Assembly (NCBI RefSeq): GCF_001426485.1
Contig: NZ_LMET01000001.1
Location: 2,160,505-2,224,504 of the forward strand
Length of the DNA stretch: 64,000 bases
Direction of reading: 5' to 3'
From: Aeromicrobium sp. Root472D3
Lineage (GTDB): Bacteria > Actinomycetota > Actinomycetes > Propionibacteriales > Nocardioidaceae
Shown here one piece after another: positions 8,396 through 17,493 of this stretch. The position numbers and the translations under genes are program-made. The notes under the pieces are model-generated. The model was not told the DNA's origin. It did not search any database and saw only the letters and a program-made list of their open reading frames with translations. Each line of letters opens with the position of its first letter. Within the stretch, counting starts at the first letter, position 1.

Positions 8396-8985
8396 CGCGC
8401 ACCGCGCCTGCGCTGCAGCGGGATCACGCCCGGGGCCAGAGGAGGCAGCCCGGCGATGGCGCACAGCAGGTTCGACCAGGCGCCCGCGTGGCCGCCCGTG
8501 CCGGTCGTGGGTTCCTCCATGTGCGGCGTCCACGACGCCCGCACCTCGATCTGCGCGTCGCCGCCGTCCTCGGCCATCTCGCCGAAGCCCTCGGAGCGGA
8601 CGACCGTGACGCTGCCGCTCGCGGCCGAGTACTCGCTGCCGTACGCGTCGAGCGCCTCGGTCAGCCAGCTCCAGCCGACGGCGGGCAGCGACGGGTCGGC
8701 GGCCATGTCGGCCTCGATGTCGGCGCGGACGAACGTGACGCAGCGGAACGTCCCGCCCCACGCGTCGTTGCCGGCCGGGTCGTGCAGCAGGATGAACCGC
8801 CCCGTCGCGAGCTCCTCGTCGTCGACCAGCACGTCGCCGCTCATCGCGAAGGCGTGCGGTGCGATGCGCTGGGGCGCGGGCATCTCGTCGACGACCACCT
8901 CGGGTCGCAGGACGGCCTGACGCACCTGCTCGACCGCTTCGGTGAACCGGGCCGGCGTGCGATCGATCTCACTGCGGACTGCCAC
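8392..8985 (-). CDS. DUF3000 family protein
   Basis: A 197-residue soluble protein matching the actinobacterial DUF3000 family as I recall it, usually found between hemE and the RNase D gene, as here. No catalytic motif is known for it. It begins at a GTG (8985), 70 bases from the divergent hemE start, so the two probably share a regulatory region. Its end overlaps rnd by 4 bases. The conserved association with RNase D suggests, without proof, a role linked to RNA processing. Confidence 0.8.
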   Translation of the reverse strand: MAVRSEIDRTPARFTEAVEQVRQAVLRPEVVVDEMPAPQRIAPHAFAMSGDVLVDDEELATGRFILLHDPAGNDAWGGTFRCVTFVRADIEADMAADPSLPAVGWSWLTEALDAYGSEYSAASGSVTVVRSEGFGEMAEDGGDAQIEVRASWTPHMEEPTTGTGGHAGAWSNLLCAIAGLPPLAPGVIPLQRRRGAR

Positions 8986-9055
8986 CCTGTGATGGTAGGC
9001 GCGGCGGCGTCAGGTCCCGGGAGCGACACTCCGCACGACCTGAGAGACTGACCCG

Positions 9056-10099
9056 GTGACATCGACACTGACTGACAGCGCGTTCCTGCAGGCCTGCCGG
9101 GGTGAACGACCGGCCCACACGCCGGTCTGGTTCATGCGGCAGGCGGGGCGGTCGCTCCCCGAGTACCTGGCCATCCGCGAGGGCACGGCGATGCTCGACT
9201 CGTGCTTCCGCACCGACATGGTCGTCGAGATCACGATGCAGCCCGTCCGCCGCCACGGCGTCGACGCCGCGATCTTCTTCTCCGACATCGTCGTGCCGCT
9301 CAAGGCGATCGGCGTCGACCTCGACATCGTCCCGGGCACCGGCCCCGTCGTCGCCGAGCCGATCCGGTCGGCGGCGCAGCTCGACCAGTTCCGTGACGTC
9401 GAGCCGGACGACGTCCGCAGCATCACCGACGCCGTGACGGCGCTGGTCGGCGAGCTCGGCTCGACACCGCTGATCGGCTTCGCGGGCGCTCCCTTCACGC
9501 TGGCGTCGTACCTCGTCGAGGGTGGTCCGTCGCGCGACCACCGCCTCACCAAGCAGCTGATGTACTCCGACCCCGAGCTGTGGCACGCCCTGCTCGGCCG
9601 CATGGCGGCCATCGCGGCCCAGTTCCTGCGCCTGCAGGTCGAGGCCGGCGCCTCGGCGATCCAGCTGTTCGACTCGTGGGCAGGGCACCTGTCGCTGGCC
9701 GACTACGAGACGTACGTCAAGCCCCACTCGACCGCGGTGCTCGAGTCGGTCGCCGACCTCGGTGTGCCGCGCATCCACTTCGGCGTCGGCACCGGTGAGC
9801 TGCTGCACGCCATGGGCGACGCCGGCGCCGACGTCGTGGGCGTCGACTGGCGCGTGCCGCTCGACGACGCGGTCCGGCGCATCGGCCCCGGCAAGGCCGT
9901 GCAGGGCAACCTCGACCCGACGACGCTGTTCGCGCCGACCGAGTTCGTCCACGCCCGCGCCGCCGAGATCATCGAGGCCGGACGCGCCGCCGAGGGGCAC
10001 GTGTTCAACCTGGGACACGGGGTGCTGCCGGCCACCGACCCCGACTCGCTGACGCGCCTGGTCGACTTCGTCCACTCCTACACGCCCACCGCGCCGTGA
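9056..10099 (+). CDS. hemE: Uroporphyrinogen III decarboxylase
   Basis: A 347-residue cytosolic enzyme that removes four carboxyl groups from uroporphyrinogen III to give coproporphyrinogen III. The N-terminal substrate-binding signature MRQAGR is at residues 27-32 and the family Asp is in FFSDIVVPL. Length matches the family. The GTG start at 9056 fits the family N terminus and follows GAGACT (9044-9049) by 6 bases. It is the first gene of a hemE-hemY-chdC operon; its stop overlaps the next start as GTGA. Confidence 0.96.
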   Translation: MTSTLTDSAFLQACRGERPAHTPVWFMRQAGRSLPEYLAIREGTAMLDSCFRTDMVVEITMQPVRRHGVDAAIFFSDIVVPLKAIGVDLDIVPGTGPVVAEPIRSAAQLDQFRDVEPDDVRSITDAVTALVGELGSTPLIGFAGAPFTLASYLVEGGPSRDHRLTKQLMYSDPELWHALLGRMAAIAAQFLRLQVEAGASAIQLFDSWAGHLSLADYETYVKPHSTAVLESVADLGVPRIHFGVGTGELLHAMGDAGADVVGVDWRVPLDDAVRRIGPGKAVQGNLDPTTLFAPTEFVHARAAEIIEAGRAAEGHVFNLGHGVLPATDPDSLTRLVDFVHSYTPTAP

Positions 10100-11427
10100 G
10101 GGTCGCCGTCGTCGGAGGCGGCATGGCCGGGCTCGCCGCGGCCCACGAGCTCGCCGCGGGCGGCGCCGAGGTCGTCCTGCTCGAGGGCTCCGACCGGGTC
10201 GGCGGCAAGCTGAGGCTCGGCGAGGTCGGGGGCATCACGCTCGACCTCGGCGCCGAGTCGGTCCTCGCCCGGCGGCCCGAGGGGCTCGACCTGATCCACG
10301 CCGTCGGCCTCGACGACCGGGTCGTGCACCCCGCGACCATCACGGCGTCGATCTGGACGCACGGAGCCCTCCGCTCGATGCCGCCGACCGTCATGGGCGT
10401 CCCGGCCGACGCCGATGCCCTCGCCGCGTCGGGCATCGCGCTGATGCCCGAGCCGCGCATCCTGCCCGTCCCCGACGAGGACGTGTCGGTCGCCGACTTC
10501 GTCACGGCGCGGCTCGGGCGCGACGTGCTCGACCGGCTCGTCGAGCCGCTGCTGGGCGGGGTCTACGCCGGCCACACCGACCAGCTGTCGCTGCGCGCGA
10601 CGACCCCCCAGATCGCCGCGCTGGGGGAGGACCTCGTCTCGGCGGCCGCCGAGCACCGCGCGGCGTCCGACAGCACCGGGCCCGTGTTCGCCGGGCTGGT
10701 CGGTGGTGTCGGTCAGCTGCCGGCGGCCGTCGTCGCGGCCCACGACGTCGAGGTGCGGCTCTCGTCGACCGTGCGGTCGATCACGCGGGCCGGCGACGGC
10801 TGGCGCCTGTCGGTCGGGCCGACGACCGACGTCGAGACGCTCGACGTCGACGCGGTGGTCGTCGCGACGCCCGCCCCGGCGGCGGCCCGTCTGCTGGCCG
10901 AGGAGGCACCCGACGCCGCGTTCGCCCTCGCCGCGATCGACTACGCGAGCATGGCGATCATCACCTTCGTCTTCGACGACGCGGTCGTGCCCGACGGATC
11001 GGGCTTCCTGGTGCCACCCGTCGACGGCACGTTCATCAAGGCCGCCACGGTGTCGTCCAACAAGTGGGGGTGGGTCGGCGACACCGGCCGCACCGTGATC
11101 CGCACGTCGGTCGGCCGCGCGGGCGAGACGACCCTGCTGCAGCACGACGACGGCGAGCTCGGCCGCCGCGCCCTGGTCGACCTGCGCGAGGCGCTCGGCA
11201 CGCTGCCCGACCCCGCCGACCAGGTCGTGCAGCGCTGGGGCGGGGGGCTCCCGCAGTACGACGTGGGTCACCTCGACCGCGTCGAGACCGTCGAGCGCTC
11301 CGTCGAGGGCGTGCGCGGGCTCGAGGTGTGTGGAGCGGCCTACCGCGGCGTCGGTATCCCCGCCGTCATCGCGTCGGGCCGGGCGGCTGCCCGCCGGTTG
11401 CTCGACGCTGGGATGATCGAGTCATGA
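10096..11427 (+). CDS. hemY: Coproporphyrinogen III oxidase, HemY/CgoX type
   Basis: A 443-residue FAD flavoprotein. The dinucleotide-binding motif [14 protein letters not shown] opens the protein, and the C-terminal FAD-binding segment ends [17 protein letters not shown]. In actinobacteria these HemY-type enzymes oxidise coproporphyrinogen III to coproporphyrin III, not protoporphyrinogen, which fits the adjacent chdC gene. It is membrane-associated or soluble. It overlaps hemE and chdC by four bases each, so the three genes are translationally coupled. Older annotations would call it protoporphyrinogen oxidase (hemG). Confidence 0.93.
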   Translation: MRVAVVGGGMAGLAAAHELAAGGAEVVLLEGSDRVGGKLRLGEVGGITLDLGAESVLARRPEGLDLIHAVGLDDRVVHPATITASIWTHGALRSMPPTVMGVPADADALAASGIALMPEPRILPVPDEDVSVADFVTARLGRDVLDRLVEPLLGGVYAGHTDQLSLRATTPQIAALGEDLVSAAAEHRAASDSTGPVFAGLVGGVGQLPAAVVAAHDVEVRLSSTVRSITRAGDGWRLSVGPTTDVETLDVDAVVVATPAPAAARLLAEEAPDAAFALAAIDYASMAIITFVFDDAVVPDGSGFLVPPVDGTFIKAATVSSNKWGWVGDTGRTVIRTSVGRAGETTLLQHDDGELGRRALVDLREALGTLPDPADQVVQRWGGGLPQYDVGHLDRVETVERSVEGVRGLEVCGAAYRGVGIPAVIASGRAAARRLLDAGMIES

Positions 11428-12134
11428 CTTCGCCCATCCCGAACAAAGGCAAGCTCGCCAAGGAGATCAACGACACCATCCGCTACACGATGTGGTCGGT
11501 CTTCAGGCTCGACCGCGTGCTCGGCGACGCCGACCGGCAGGCCGAGGCCGCCGAGGTCGAGGCGCTGATCGAGAAGCTCGCGGCCGACGACGTCGTGGTG
11601 CGCGGCACGTACGACGTCAGCGGCCTGCGGGCCGACGCCGACCTGATGGTCTGGTGGCACGCGCCGACCAGTGACGCGCTGCAGATCGCGTACAACGCCT
11701 TCCGCCGCACCGCACTGGGGGCGCGCATGGCGCCGGTGTGGTCGCAGATGGCGCTGCACCGTCCGGCCGAGTTCAACCGCTCGCACATCCCGGCGTTCAT
11801 GGCCGACGAGGAGGTGCAGCCGTACGTCTGCGTCTACCCGTTCGTGCGCTCGTACGACTGGTACCTGCTGCCCGAGGACGAGCGTCGCGCGATCCTCAAG
11901 GAGCACGGCATGGCGGCGCGCGACTACCCGGACGTGCGCGCCAACACCGTGGCGTCGTTCGCGCTGGGCGACTACGAGTGGATCCTGGCCTTCGAGGCCA
12001 AGGAGCTGCACCGCATCGTCGACCTCATGCGCGAGCTGCGGGCCACCGAGGCCCGTCGCCACGTGCGCGAGGAGATCCCCTTCTACACCGGTCAGGTGCA
12101 CACCGTCACCGAGCTCGTCGACATCTGGCCCTGA
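11424..12134 (+). CDS. chdC: Coproheme decarboxylase ChdC (HemQ)
   Basis: A 236-residue chlorite-dismutase-fold protein that uses hydrogen peroxide to decarboxylate coproheme to heme b, the last step of the coproporphyrin route. The radical-forming Tyr expected in the [10 protein letters not shown] motif is Tyr138, and the distal His used by actinobacterial enzymes is His121 (NRSHIPAF). No true chlorite dismutase activity is expected. The ATG overlaps the hemY stop as ATGA. The ferrochelatase (cpfC) needed between CgoX and ChdC is not in this window. Confidence 0.94.
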   Translation: MTSPIPNKGKLAKEINDTIRYTMWSVFRLDRVLGDADRQAEAAEVEALIEKLAADDVVVRGTYDVSGLRADADLMVWWHAPTSDALQIAYNAFRRTALGARMAPVWSQMALHRPAEFNRSHIPAFMADEEVQPYVCVYPFVRSYDWYLLPEDERRAILKEHGMAARDYPDVRANTVASFALGDYEWILAFEAKELHRIVDLMRELRATEARRHVREEIPFYTGQVHTVTELVDIWP

Positions 12135-12151
12135 CACTGGTCCGTCCCGCG

Positions 12152-12766
12152 TCAGCGCACCCTGCAGTCGCCGAGGTCGAAGGTCCTGCCGTCCTCGCCG
12201 GTCGCGTCCTCCAGGTCGCGGTCGCGCTCGTCACCGGCGCAGAGGGTGACGGTCGTCTGCGCGGTCAGCCGGTGCGACCGGCCGCCGATCTCGTACTCGA
12301 CCGCGAACTCACGGGCCACGGCGGGCAGCTCGGCGTCGGGCGGGTCGGCGATCTGGACGACGAGGCCGCGCAGGTCGTAGTCGTCGCTGCACCGCGTCGA
12401 CAGACGGGTCGTCCCCGGTCCGGTCGAGAAGGCCTCCACGTCGGCCACGTAGCCCTCGATCGATCCGGGCTCCTGGTGGCCCATCGCCTGCATGGCGGTC
12501 AGGGTGAAGTCCGTGACCTCGACGCGTCCGATGGTGTCGACGGCGCGGACGGACGTGATCCGCGCGTGGTCGGCTCCGACGATGCACACGCCACCCACCT
12601 GGAGAGCGTGGCTGTCGCCGGGCTCCCGGGTGGCGATCGGCACCCCGATCGAGTTGCCGTCGCTCTCGAGGTGCGCGCGACGGCCGTCGAGCCACGTCGT
12701 CACGCCGAGCGTGCCCGTCACTCCCAGTGCGAGGCCGAGCAGCACCAGGGCAGCGCGTCTGATCAC
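12152..12766 (-). CDS. Membrane-anchored extracytoplasmic protein, unknown
   Basis: A 204-residue protein with one N-terminal hydrophobic helix (about residues 5-24) and the rest outside the cell. The mature part has four or five Cys residues (for example in GGVCIVGAD and STRCSDDYD) that could form disulfides. It is convergent with chdC, leaving a 17-base gap. The GTG at 12766 follows TAGTCT (complement of 12773-12778) by 6 bases, so the mRNA is probably leaderless. I do not recognise a family. A protein of similar build is encoded at 24722-25285. Confidence 0.65.
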   Translation of the reverse strand: MIRRAALVLLGLALGVTGTLGVTTWLDGRRAHLESDGNSIGVPIATREPGDSHALQVGGVCIVGADHARITSVRAVDTIGRVEVTDFTLTAMQAMGHQEPGSIEGYVADVEAFSTGPGTTRLSTRCSDDYDLRGLVVQIADPPDAELPAVAREFAVEYEIGGRSHRLTAQTTVTLCAGDERDRDLEDATGEDGRTFDLGDCRVR

Positions 12767-12815
12767 GCCCGCAGACTAGTTCAGCGGGACCTCGCGCCGG
12801 GGACGTTCGGCGACG

Positions 12816-13238
12816 TCAGTCGGCCTCGAGCTTCAGGGCGACGCCGTTGATGCAGTAGCGCTGGTCGGTCGGGGTGCCGAAGCCCTCGCCCTCGAAGACG
12901 TGACCCAGGTGCGAGCCGCACGTCGCGCAGCGCACCTCGGTGCGCACGCCGCCGAACATCGACCGGTCCTCGATGTACTCGACGCGGTCCTCGGCCAGCG
13001 GCGCGTAGAACGCCGGCCAGCCGCAGTGGGCGTCGAACTTGGTCTCGCTGCGGAACAGCTCGACGTCGCACGCGCGACACGCGTACACGCCGACCGTCGG
13101 ATCGGTCTCGTACGACGAGCTGAAGGGGCGCTCGGTGCCCGACTTGCGCAGCACCTGGTACTCGGCCGGGCTCAGCTCGGCCTTCCACTCGGCATCCGTC
13201 TTGTCGACGGCGTAGGTCTTCTCACTCGGCTTGCTCAT
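12816..13238 (-). CDS. msrB: Peptide-methionine (R)-S-oxide reductase MsrB
   Basis: A 140-residue repair enzyme that reduces methionine-R-sulfoxide in proteins with thioredoxin as reductant. The structural zinc is held by two CxxC pairs, Cys54/Cys57 and Cys104/Cys107. The catalytic Cys129 sits in RYCINGVAL, and HCGWPAF (71-77) is the conserved substrate pocket. It is full length for the family and cytosolic. TAGGCT (complement of 13245-13250) ends 6 bases before the ATG, so the mRNA is likely leaderless. Confidence 0.95.
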   Translation of the reverse strand: MSKPSEKTYAVDKTDAEWKAELSPAEYQVLRKSGTERPFSSSYETDPTVGVYACRACDVELFRSETKFDAHCGWPAFYAPLAEDRVEYIEDRSMFGGVRTEVRCATCGSHLGHVFEGEGFGTPTDQRYCINGVALKLEAD

Positions 13239-13276
13239 GACTCAAGCCTACGTCGGCGGGCCAGCGCCCGCCGCGC

Positions 13277-13765
13277 TCAGCGCTGGGCGTCGAACGGCAC
13301 GTGCTCGAGCAGGCGGATGCTGGGGACGTCGAGCTTGCGCTGGGCGCGGGACTCCCAGTCGATGTGCAGGAACTCCTTCACGACGTGCGGCTCGGTCAGG
13401 ATGATGACCTCGGACGAACCCGTGCTCTCGACGAGCGCGACGAGCGCCTCGATGGGGTCGTCCTCGGTGATCGTCGCAGTCACCTGCTGGCCCCGCTGGG
13501 TCAGCAGCGCGGCACTGGCGTCGAGCTCGGCCTGGCCGGCCCGGTCGAGCGAGTCCTGGACGTCCTCGAGCGCCCCCGGCTCCGACAGCGGCACGACCTG
13601 GCCGCCGAGGCTGCCCATCGACGACATCAGCACCGCCGACGAGCTCTCGACCGGCAGGAGCAGGTGGTAGCGGACCGTGTCGTCGAGCCCCTCGTGCAGG
13701 GCGACGACCTGGTCGGCGTCGAGGTCGTTGAGCTGGCGCTCGATGAGCAGTGACACGTCGAACAT
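13277..13765 (-). CDS. Conserved hypothetical protein, possible stress-protein fold
   Basis: A 162-residue soluble protein with alternating beta and alpha segments. The central region (roughly residues 60-130) contains helices rich in Ala/Gln followed by SSEVIILTEPHV, which resembles the core of universal-stress-like or HUP folds, but no ATP-binding G-rich motif is visible. I do not recognise a family. A GAAGGGA ribosome site precedes the ATG at 13765. It lies between msrB and a reductase gene on the same strand. Confidence 0.65.
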   Translation of the reverse strand: MFDVSLLIERQLNDLDADQVVALHEGLDDTVRYHLLLPVESSSAVLMSSMGSLGGQVVPLSEPGALEDVQDSLDRAGQAELDASAALLTQRGQQVTATITEDDPIEALVALVESTGSSEVIILTEPHVVKEFLHIDWESRAQRKLDVPSIRLLEHVPFDAQR

Positions 13766-13791
13766 GTGGTGGTCCCTTCGTCGTGGTCAGC

Positions 13792-14442
13792 CTACGCGCG
13801 GTCGCGGACCCACCGCGTCAGCAGGACGTCGTCGACCGCCAGGGCGTGACCCAGCGTCATGGGCCGGTCGGCCGCGTCGTCGGCGTGCGCGATGCGGGGC
13901 GCCGGGCCCGCGGCCATGACGGGGGCGACGGTCAGGCAGACCTCGTCGACGAGGTCGAGCCCGACCAGCTCGCCGTGCAGCGACGGTCCTCCCTCGCACA
14001 GCACGTGCAGCCAGCCGCGGGTCGTGAACTCGTCGAGGACGGCCGTCCAGTCGATCGCGCCGCTCCCGCGCGCGACGACGTCGACGTCGTCGCCCAGGGC
14101 GTCGAGCCGGTCGCGCGGGGCGTCCACGGTCGTGACGACGACGGTGCCGGGGACGCGGAGCGCGTCGGGGACGTCGAGGCTCCTGGTGACGAGCGCGATC
14201 GGCACGTCCGCCGGTCCGTACCCCTCGTCGCGCGCCGTGCCCGCACCGACGAGGACGACGTCGGCCAGCGACCGCAGCACCCCGAACACTCTCTTGTCGG
14301 CCTCGCCGCCGAGCGTCCCCGAGACGCCGTCGGCACCGTGGGCGGCCCCGTCGACCGTCGCGACGAAGTTGGTGCGCACCCACGGTCGGTCGGTGGCGGG
14401 ATAGGCGTAGAGCCGCGCGATCTCGGCGTCGTCCAGGTGCAT
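13792..14442 (-). CDS. Pyrimidine reductase, RibD C-terminal family
   Basis: A 216-residue NADPH-dependent reductase of the dihydrofolate-reductase/RibD C-terminal fold. The N-terminal FVATVDGAAHG segment is the substrate strand, VLVGAGTARDEGYG is the typical pyrophosphate-binding region, and VLCEGGPSLHGEL is the conserved C-terminal motif. The true substrate may be a riboflavin precursor or another pteridine-like molecule; there are no other riboflavin genes nearby. I chose ATG 14442 because TACGCT (complement of 14450-14455) ends 7 bases before it. It is divergent from ppk2, with a 40-base gap between their starts. Confidence 0.8.
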   Translation of the reverse strand: MHLDDAEIARLYAYPATDRPWVRTNFVATVDGAAHGADGVSGTLGGEADKRVFGVLRSLADVVLVGAGTARDEGYGPADVPIALVTRSLDVPDALRVPGTVVVTTVDAPRDRLDALGDDVDVVARGSGAIDWTAVLDEFTTRGWLHVLCEGGPSLHGELVGLDLVDEVCLTVAPVMAAGPAPRIAHADDAADRPMTLGHALAVDDVLLTRWVRDRA

Positions 14443-14482
14443 GTCCAGCAGCGTACGGGGGCCTGTCGGGCATACTTCGGAC

Positions 14483-15337
14483 ATGTCGAAGTCGTCGCCT
14501 CCGCCGTCCCTGTCGTCGCAGCTCTCCGTGTCGGGACACGTCGATCTGTCGACGTTCGACTCCCGGGCGACGACGGGCTTCGACGGCAAGAAGAAGGACG
14601 CCGCCGAGGCGCTGGCCGCGATCGGCGAGGAGCTCGACGACCTCCAGGAGAAGCTGTTCGCGGGAGGACGCGCGGGGACGAGCGACGCCAAGGTGCTGGT
14701 GGTGCTGCAGGGCATGGACACGTCGGGCAAGGGTGGCATCGTCCGCCACGTCGCCGGGCTCGTCGACCCCCAGGGCCTGTCGATCACGTCGTTCAAGAAG
14801 CCGACGCCCGAGGAGCTCGAGCACGACTTCCTGTGGCGCATCGAGAACGCGCTGCCCGAGGCCGGCATGATCGGCATCTTCGACCGGTCGCACTACGAGG
14901 ACGTGCTGATCGGCCGGGTGCGTCACCTCGCCGACGAGAAGGAGATCGACCGTCGGTACATCGCGATCAACGACTTCGAGCGGTCGTTCAAGGCGTCCGG
15001 CGGCGTCATCGTGAAGTGCTTCCTGCACATCACGGCCGACGACCAGAAGGAGCGTCTCGTCGCGCGGCTCGACGACCCGACGAAGCACTGGAAGTACAAC
15101 TCGGCCGACCTCGACGAGCGGGCGCTGTGGGACGACTACCAGGTCGCGTACGGTGTCGCGCTCGAGCGCTGCTCGACCGGCAACGCGGCCTGGCACGTCG
15201 TGCCGAGCGGCCGCAAGTGGTACCGCAACTGGGCCGTCGCGACGCTGCTGCTCGAGCAGCTGCGCGCGCTCGACCTGCAGTGGCCCGAGGGCGACTTCGA
15301 CGTCGACGCCGAGAAGGCCCGCCTCGCCGCGATGTGA
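14483..15337 (+). CDS. ppk2: Polyphosphate kinase 2
   Basis: A 284-residue cytosolic P-loop kinase that transfers phosphate between polyphosphate and nucleotides (PPK2 family). Walker A is GMDTSGKGG at residues 77-85 and Walker B with the lid start is FDRSHYEDV at 133-141. Whether it prefers AMP, ADP or GDP cannot be told from sequence alone. I chose ATG 14483 over an ATG 42 bases upstream because CATACT (14471-14476) ends 6 bases before it and the extra 14 residues would overlap the divergent gene's start. Confidence 0.92.
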   Translation: MSKSSPPPSLSSQLSVSGHVDLSTFDSRATTGFDGKKKDAAEALAAIGEELDDLQEKLFAGGRAGTSDAKVLVVLQGMDTSGKGGIVRHVAGLVDPQGLSITSFKKPTPEELEHDFLWRIENALPEAGMIGIFDRSHYEDVLIGRVRHLADEKEIDRRYIAINDFERSFKASGGVIVKCFLHITADDQKERLVARLDDPTKHWKYNSADLDERALWDDYQVAYGVALERCSTGNAAWHVVPSGRKWYRNWAVATLLLEQLRALDLQWPEGDFDVDAEKARLAAM

Positions 15338-15356
15338 CGCGGTGCGAGGCCGGCGC

Positions 15357-16415
15357 TCAGCCGTGGCGTGAGGTCAGCCAGCGGGCGAGCAGGGGAGCCG
15401 CGATCAGCACGAGCAGCAGCCGGATGAGCTGCACGGCCGTCACGAACGTCACGTTGCCGCCGGTGTCGGCCGACGTCGCGAGGACGGCGTAGAGCCCGCC
15501 GGGCGTCGTGGCGAGGTAGGCGTCGAGCTGCGAGACCCCCGTGAGATCGGCGAGGAGCACCCCGAACGCCGCGCACGAGGCGATGATGAACGCGATGACG
15601 ACCAGCGCCGTGGGGAGCATCCGGCCGATCGCCCGCAGGCTCGCGACGGTGAACCGCAGACCGACCTGCACGCCGATCAGCAGGTAGCCGATGCCCTGCA
15701 CCCACACCGGCACCTCGACGTCCCGGAACGACGGCACGGTCGAGAGGACGACCGCGACGGCCAAGGCGCCGAGCAGCGCTGGCGACGGCAGCCGCAGCAG
15801 CCGTCCGGCGACGATCCCGAGCCCCACGGCGAGGACCGTGTAGGCCATGGCGGCGACGGTCGTGTGCGGCGCGGCTGAACCGGTCGCCGCTCCGTCGTCG
15901 GCGTGGAAGACCAGCGAGACCGCGGCCGGCATCGCCAGCAGCACGATCAGGACGCGGAGGTACTGGATGACCGTGACGACACGGTCGTCGGCTCCGAGGT
16001 CGCGGGAGATCGCGGTCATGCCGGACGCGCCACCCGCGACCAAGGCGAACGACGCGGTGACGGGGCTGACGCCACGGTGGAGACGCAGCAGCTGCGCGGC
16101 GACGACGCTGAGCGCGAGCGTCACGATCGAGATGACGATCACGACCGGCCAGTCGGACCCCAGGTCGGCGAGGGCGTCGAAGTCGACGATCGCGCCGATC
16201 GTGACGCCGATGATGCCCTGACCGATCGTGAACGACCAGCCCGGCACCGCGACGCTCCGCGTGGAGACGAGGGCGAAGACCAGCCCGCCCACCAGCCCAC
16301 CGAACAGCAGCGGCGACGGGAACCCCGCCAGGCTCAGCGCTGCCGACACCGCTCCGACGCAGGACGTCAGGACCAGCCAGGACGTCCAGCCGCGGCCGCG
16401 AGGGGGAGAGGTCAC
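15357..16415 (-). CDS. AbrB-family membrane transporter
   Basis: A 352-residue inner membrane protein with about ten hydrophobic helices in two repeated halves, each carrying a G-rich loop (FGGLVGGL and GGASGMTA-type). This is the pattern of the AbrB duplication family (COG3180, unrelated to the AbrB transcription factor), sometimes named ammonia-monooxygenase-like by error. Substrate is unknown. I placed the start at the GTG at 16415, seven codons inside the longest frame, because TACCGT ends 7 bases before it; the alternative start is 16436. It is convergent with ppk2. Confidence 0.83.
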   Translation of the reverse strand: MTSPPRGRGWTSWLVLTSCVGAVSAALSLAGFPSPLLFGGLVGGLVFALVSTRSVAVPGWSFTIGQGIIGVTIGAIVDFDALADLGSDWPVVIVISIVTLALSVVAAQLLRLHRGVSPVTASFALVAGGASGMTAISRDLGADDRVVTVIQYLRVLIVLLAMPAAVSLVFHADDGAATGSAAPHTTVAAMAYTVLAVGLGIVAGRLLRLPSPALLGALAVAVVLSTVPSFRDVEVPVWVQGIGYLLIGVQVGLRFTVASLRAIGRMLPTALVVIAFIIASCAAFGVLLADLTGVSQLDAYLATTPGGLYAVLATSADTGGNVTFVTAVQLIRLLLVLIAAPLLARWLTSRHG

Positions 16416-16514
16416 GACGTCCACGGTAGGGGGCACGACGCCACCGGGGACGTCATCACGGCTGGACGCGAGGTGCAGCGTCGGTGACGACGTCCCCGGT
16501 GGGACGGGCGGGTC

Positions 16515-17273
16515 TCAAGCGAACATGGCCTCGAGCGGCACGAGACCGACGGCGCCGACCGCGTAGCGGGCGAGGATGACGCGGGCCACCTCGACGTCGA
16601 CGCCCAGCGGCTCGGCGACCGCCACGGCTCCGGCTTCGTACGCCAGCTCCGACACCCGGTCGGGCAGGACGCCCGGCGCGAGGAACAGCTGGCCGACCGC
16701 GATGTGACGGCGACCGTCGGCACGGTGCTGCCGCACGGCCTCGCCCGCAGCCGGAGGGACGCTCGAGGCGAAGGCCGCGATGGTCGGCAGCTTGTGGTGC
16801 GCACCCCAGGCCCGTGCCGCGCGCGAGATGGCCGCGTTGGCGATCGGGTCGGACGAGCCGGCGCCCGCGAGCACCAGGGCGTCGAGCTCGCGCACGCGGT
16901 GCTTCGAGAGGGCCTCGCGCAGTCGCTTGTCGAGCACGTGGAAGAACGCCGACTCGATGCCGAGGACGTTCGTCGCGTGCACCTTGATGCCGTCGTGGCG
17001 CGACACGGCGGCCGCGACGGCGCGGGGGACGTCGACGTTGGCGTGGTACGCCTCGCTCAGCAGCAGGGGGACGACGACGATCTCCTGGTGGCCCTCGGCG
17101 ACCAGCCGGTCGACGGCCTCGTCGAACGAGGGGCCGACGTGGTCGAGGAATGCGGGCACCACGCGGAGGTCGGGGCGCATGCACGCGACCATCTCCGTGA
17201 GGGCTGTGATGGTGGCGGACGAACGAGGGTCCGTGCTGCCGTGCGCAAGAGCGATGAGTGCTGGTGCGGTCAT
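16515..17273 (-). CDS. Sirohydrochlorin chelatase, CbiX/SirB type
   Basis: A 252-residue class II chelatase with two similar halves. The N-terminal active-site motif is ALAHGSTDPRS with the metal-binding His11, and the second histidine is in VPLLLSEAYHANVD. It would insert Fe(II) into sirohydrochlorin to make siroheme, the cofactor of the sulfite reductase encoded just upstream in the same operon; cobalt insertion is possible in other contexts. A GGAAGGA ribosome site precedes the ATG. Confidence 0.88.
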   Translation of the reverse strand: MTAPALIALAHGSTDPRSSATITALTEMVACMRPDLRVVPAFLDHVGPSFDEAVDRLVAEGHQEIVVVPLLLSEAYHANVDVPRAVAAAVSRHDGIKVHATNVLGIESAFFHVLDKRLREALSKHRVRELDALVLAGAGSSDPIANAAISRAARAWGAHHKLPTIAAFASSVPPAAGEAVRQHRADGRRHIAVGQLFLAPGVLPDRVSELAYEAGAVAVAEPLGVDVEVARVILARYAVGAVGLVPLEAMFA

Positions 17274-17328
17274 GATGCGTGCCTCCTTCCAGGGGGTGGT
17301 GCTGTGGTGGGTGTGAGGGGGGTGGTGG

Positions 17329-17493
17329 TCACAGGGTGGTCAGGTCGGTGGGGGAGAGCTGGCCGATGAAGCCGAGCCGGAACGCCCGCAGGCACGAGCG
17401 ACACTCCCACTCCCCGTGCGTCTCGCCGTGGGGACGCAGGTCCTCGTCGGCGCAGTACGGGCAGTGGAACGGGACGGCCCGGGTGGCGCTCAT
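17329..17493 (-). CDS. Small zinc-ribbon protein of the sulfite reductase operon
   Basis: A 54-residue protein with two CxxC pairs (Cys11/Cys14 in HCPYCADE and Cys31/Cys34 in ECRSCLRAF), so it probably binds one zinc ion. Its ATG overlaps the sirA stop as ATGA and the chelatase follows on the same strand, so translation is coupled in a three-gene operon. Small Cys-rich proteins next to actinobacterial sulfite/nitrite reductase genes are common, but their role is not established to my knowledge; metal or redox delivery to the reductase is a guess. Confidence 0.75.
   Translation of the reverse strand: MSATRAVPFHCPYCADEDLRPHGETHGEWECRSCLRAFRLGFIGQLSPTDLTTL

Noticed and set aside
11424..12134. 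Chlorite dismutase (chlorate respiration)
   Set aside because: The protein has the actinobacterial ChdC tyrosine and histidine and sits in an operon with hemE and hemY.
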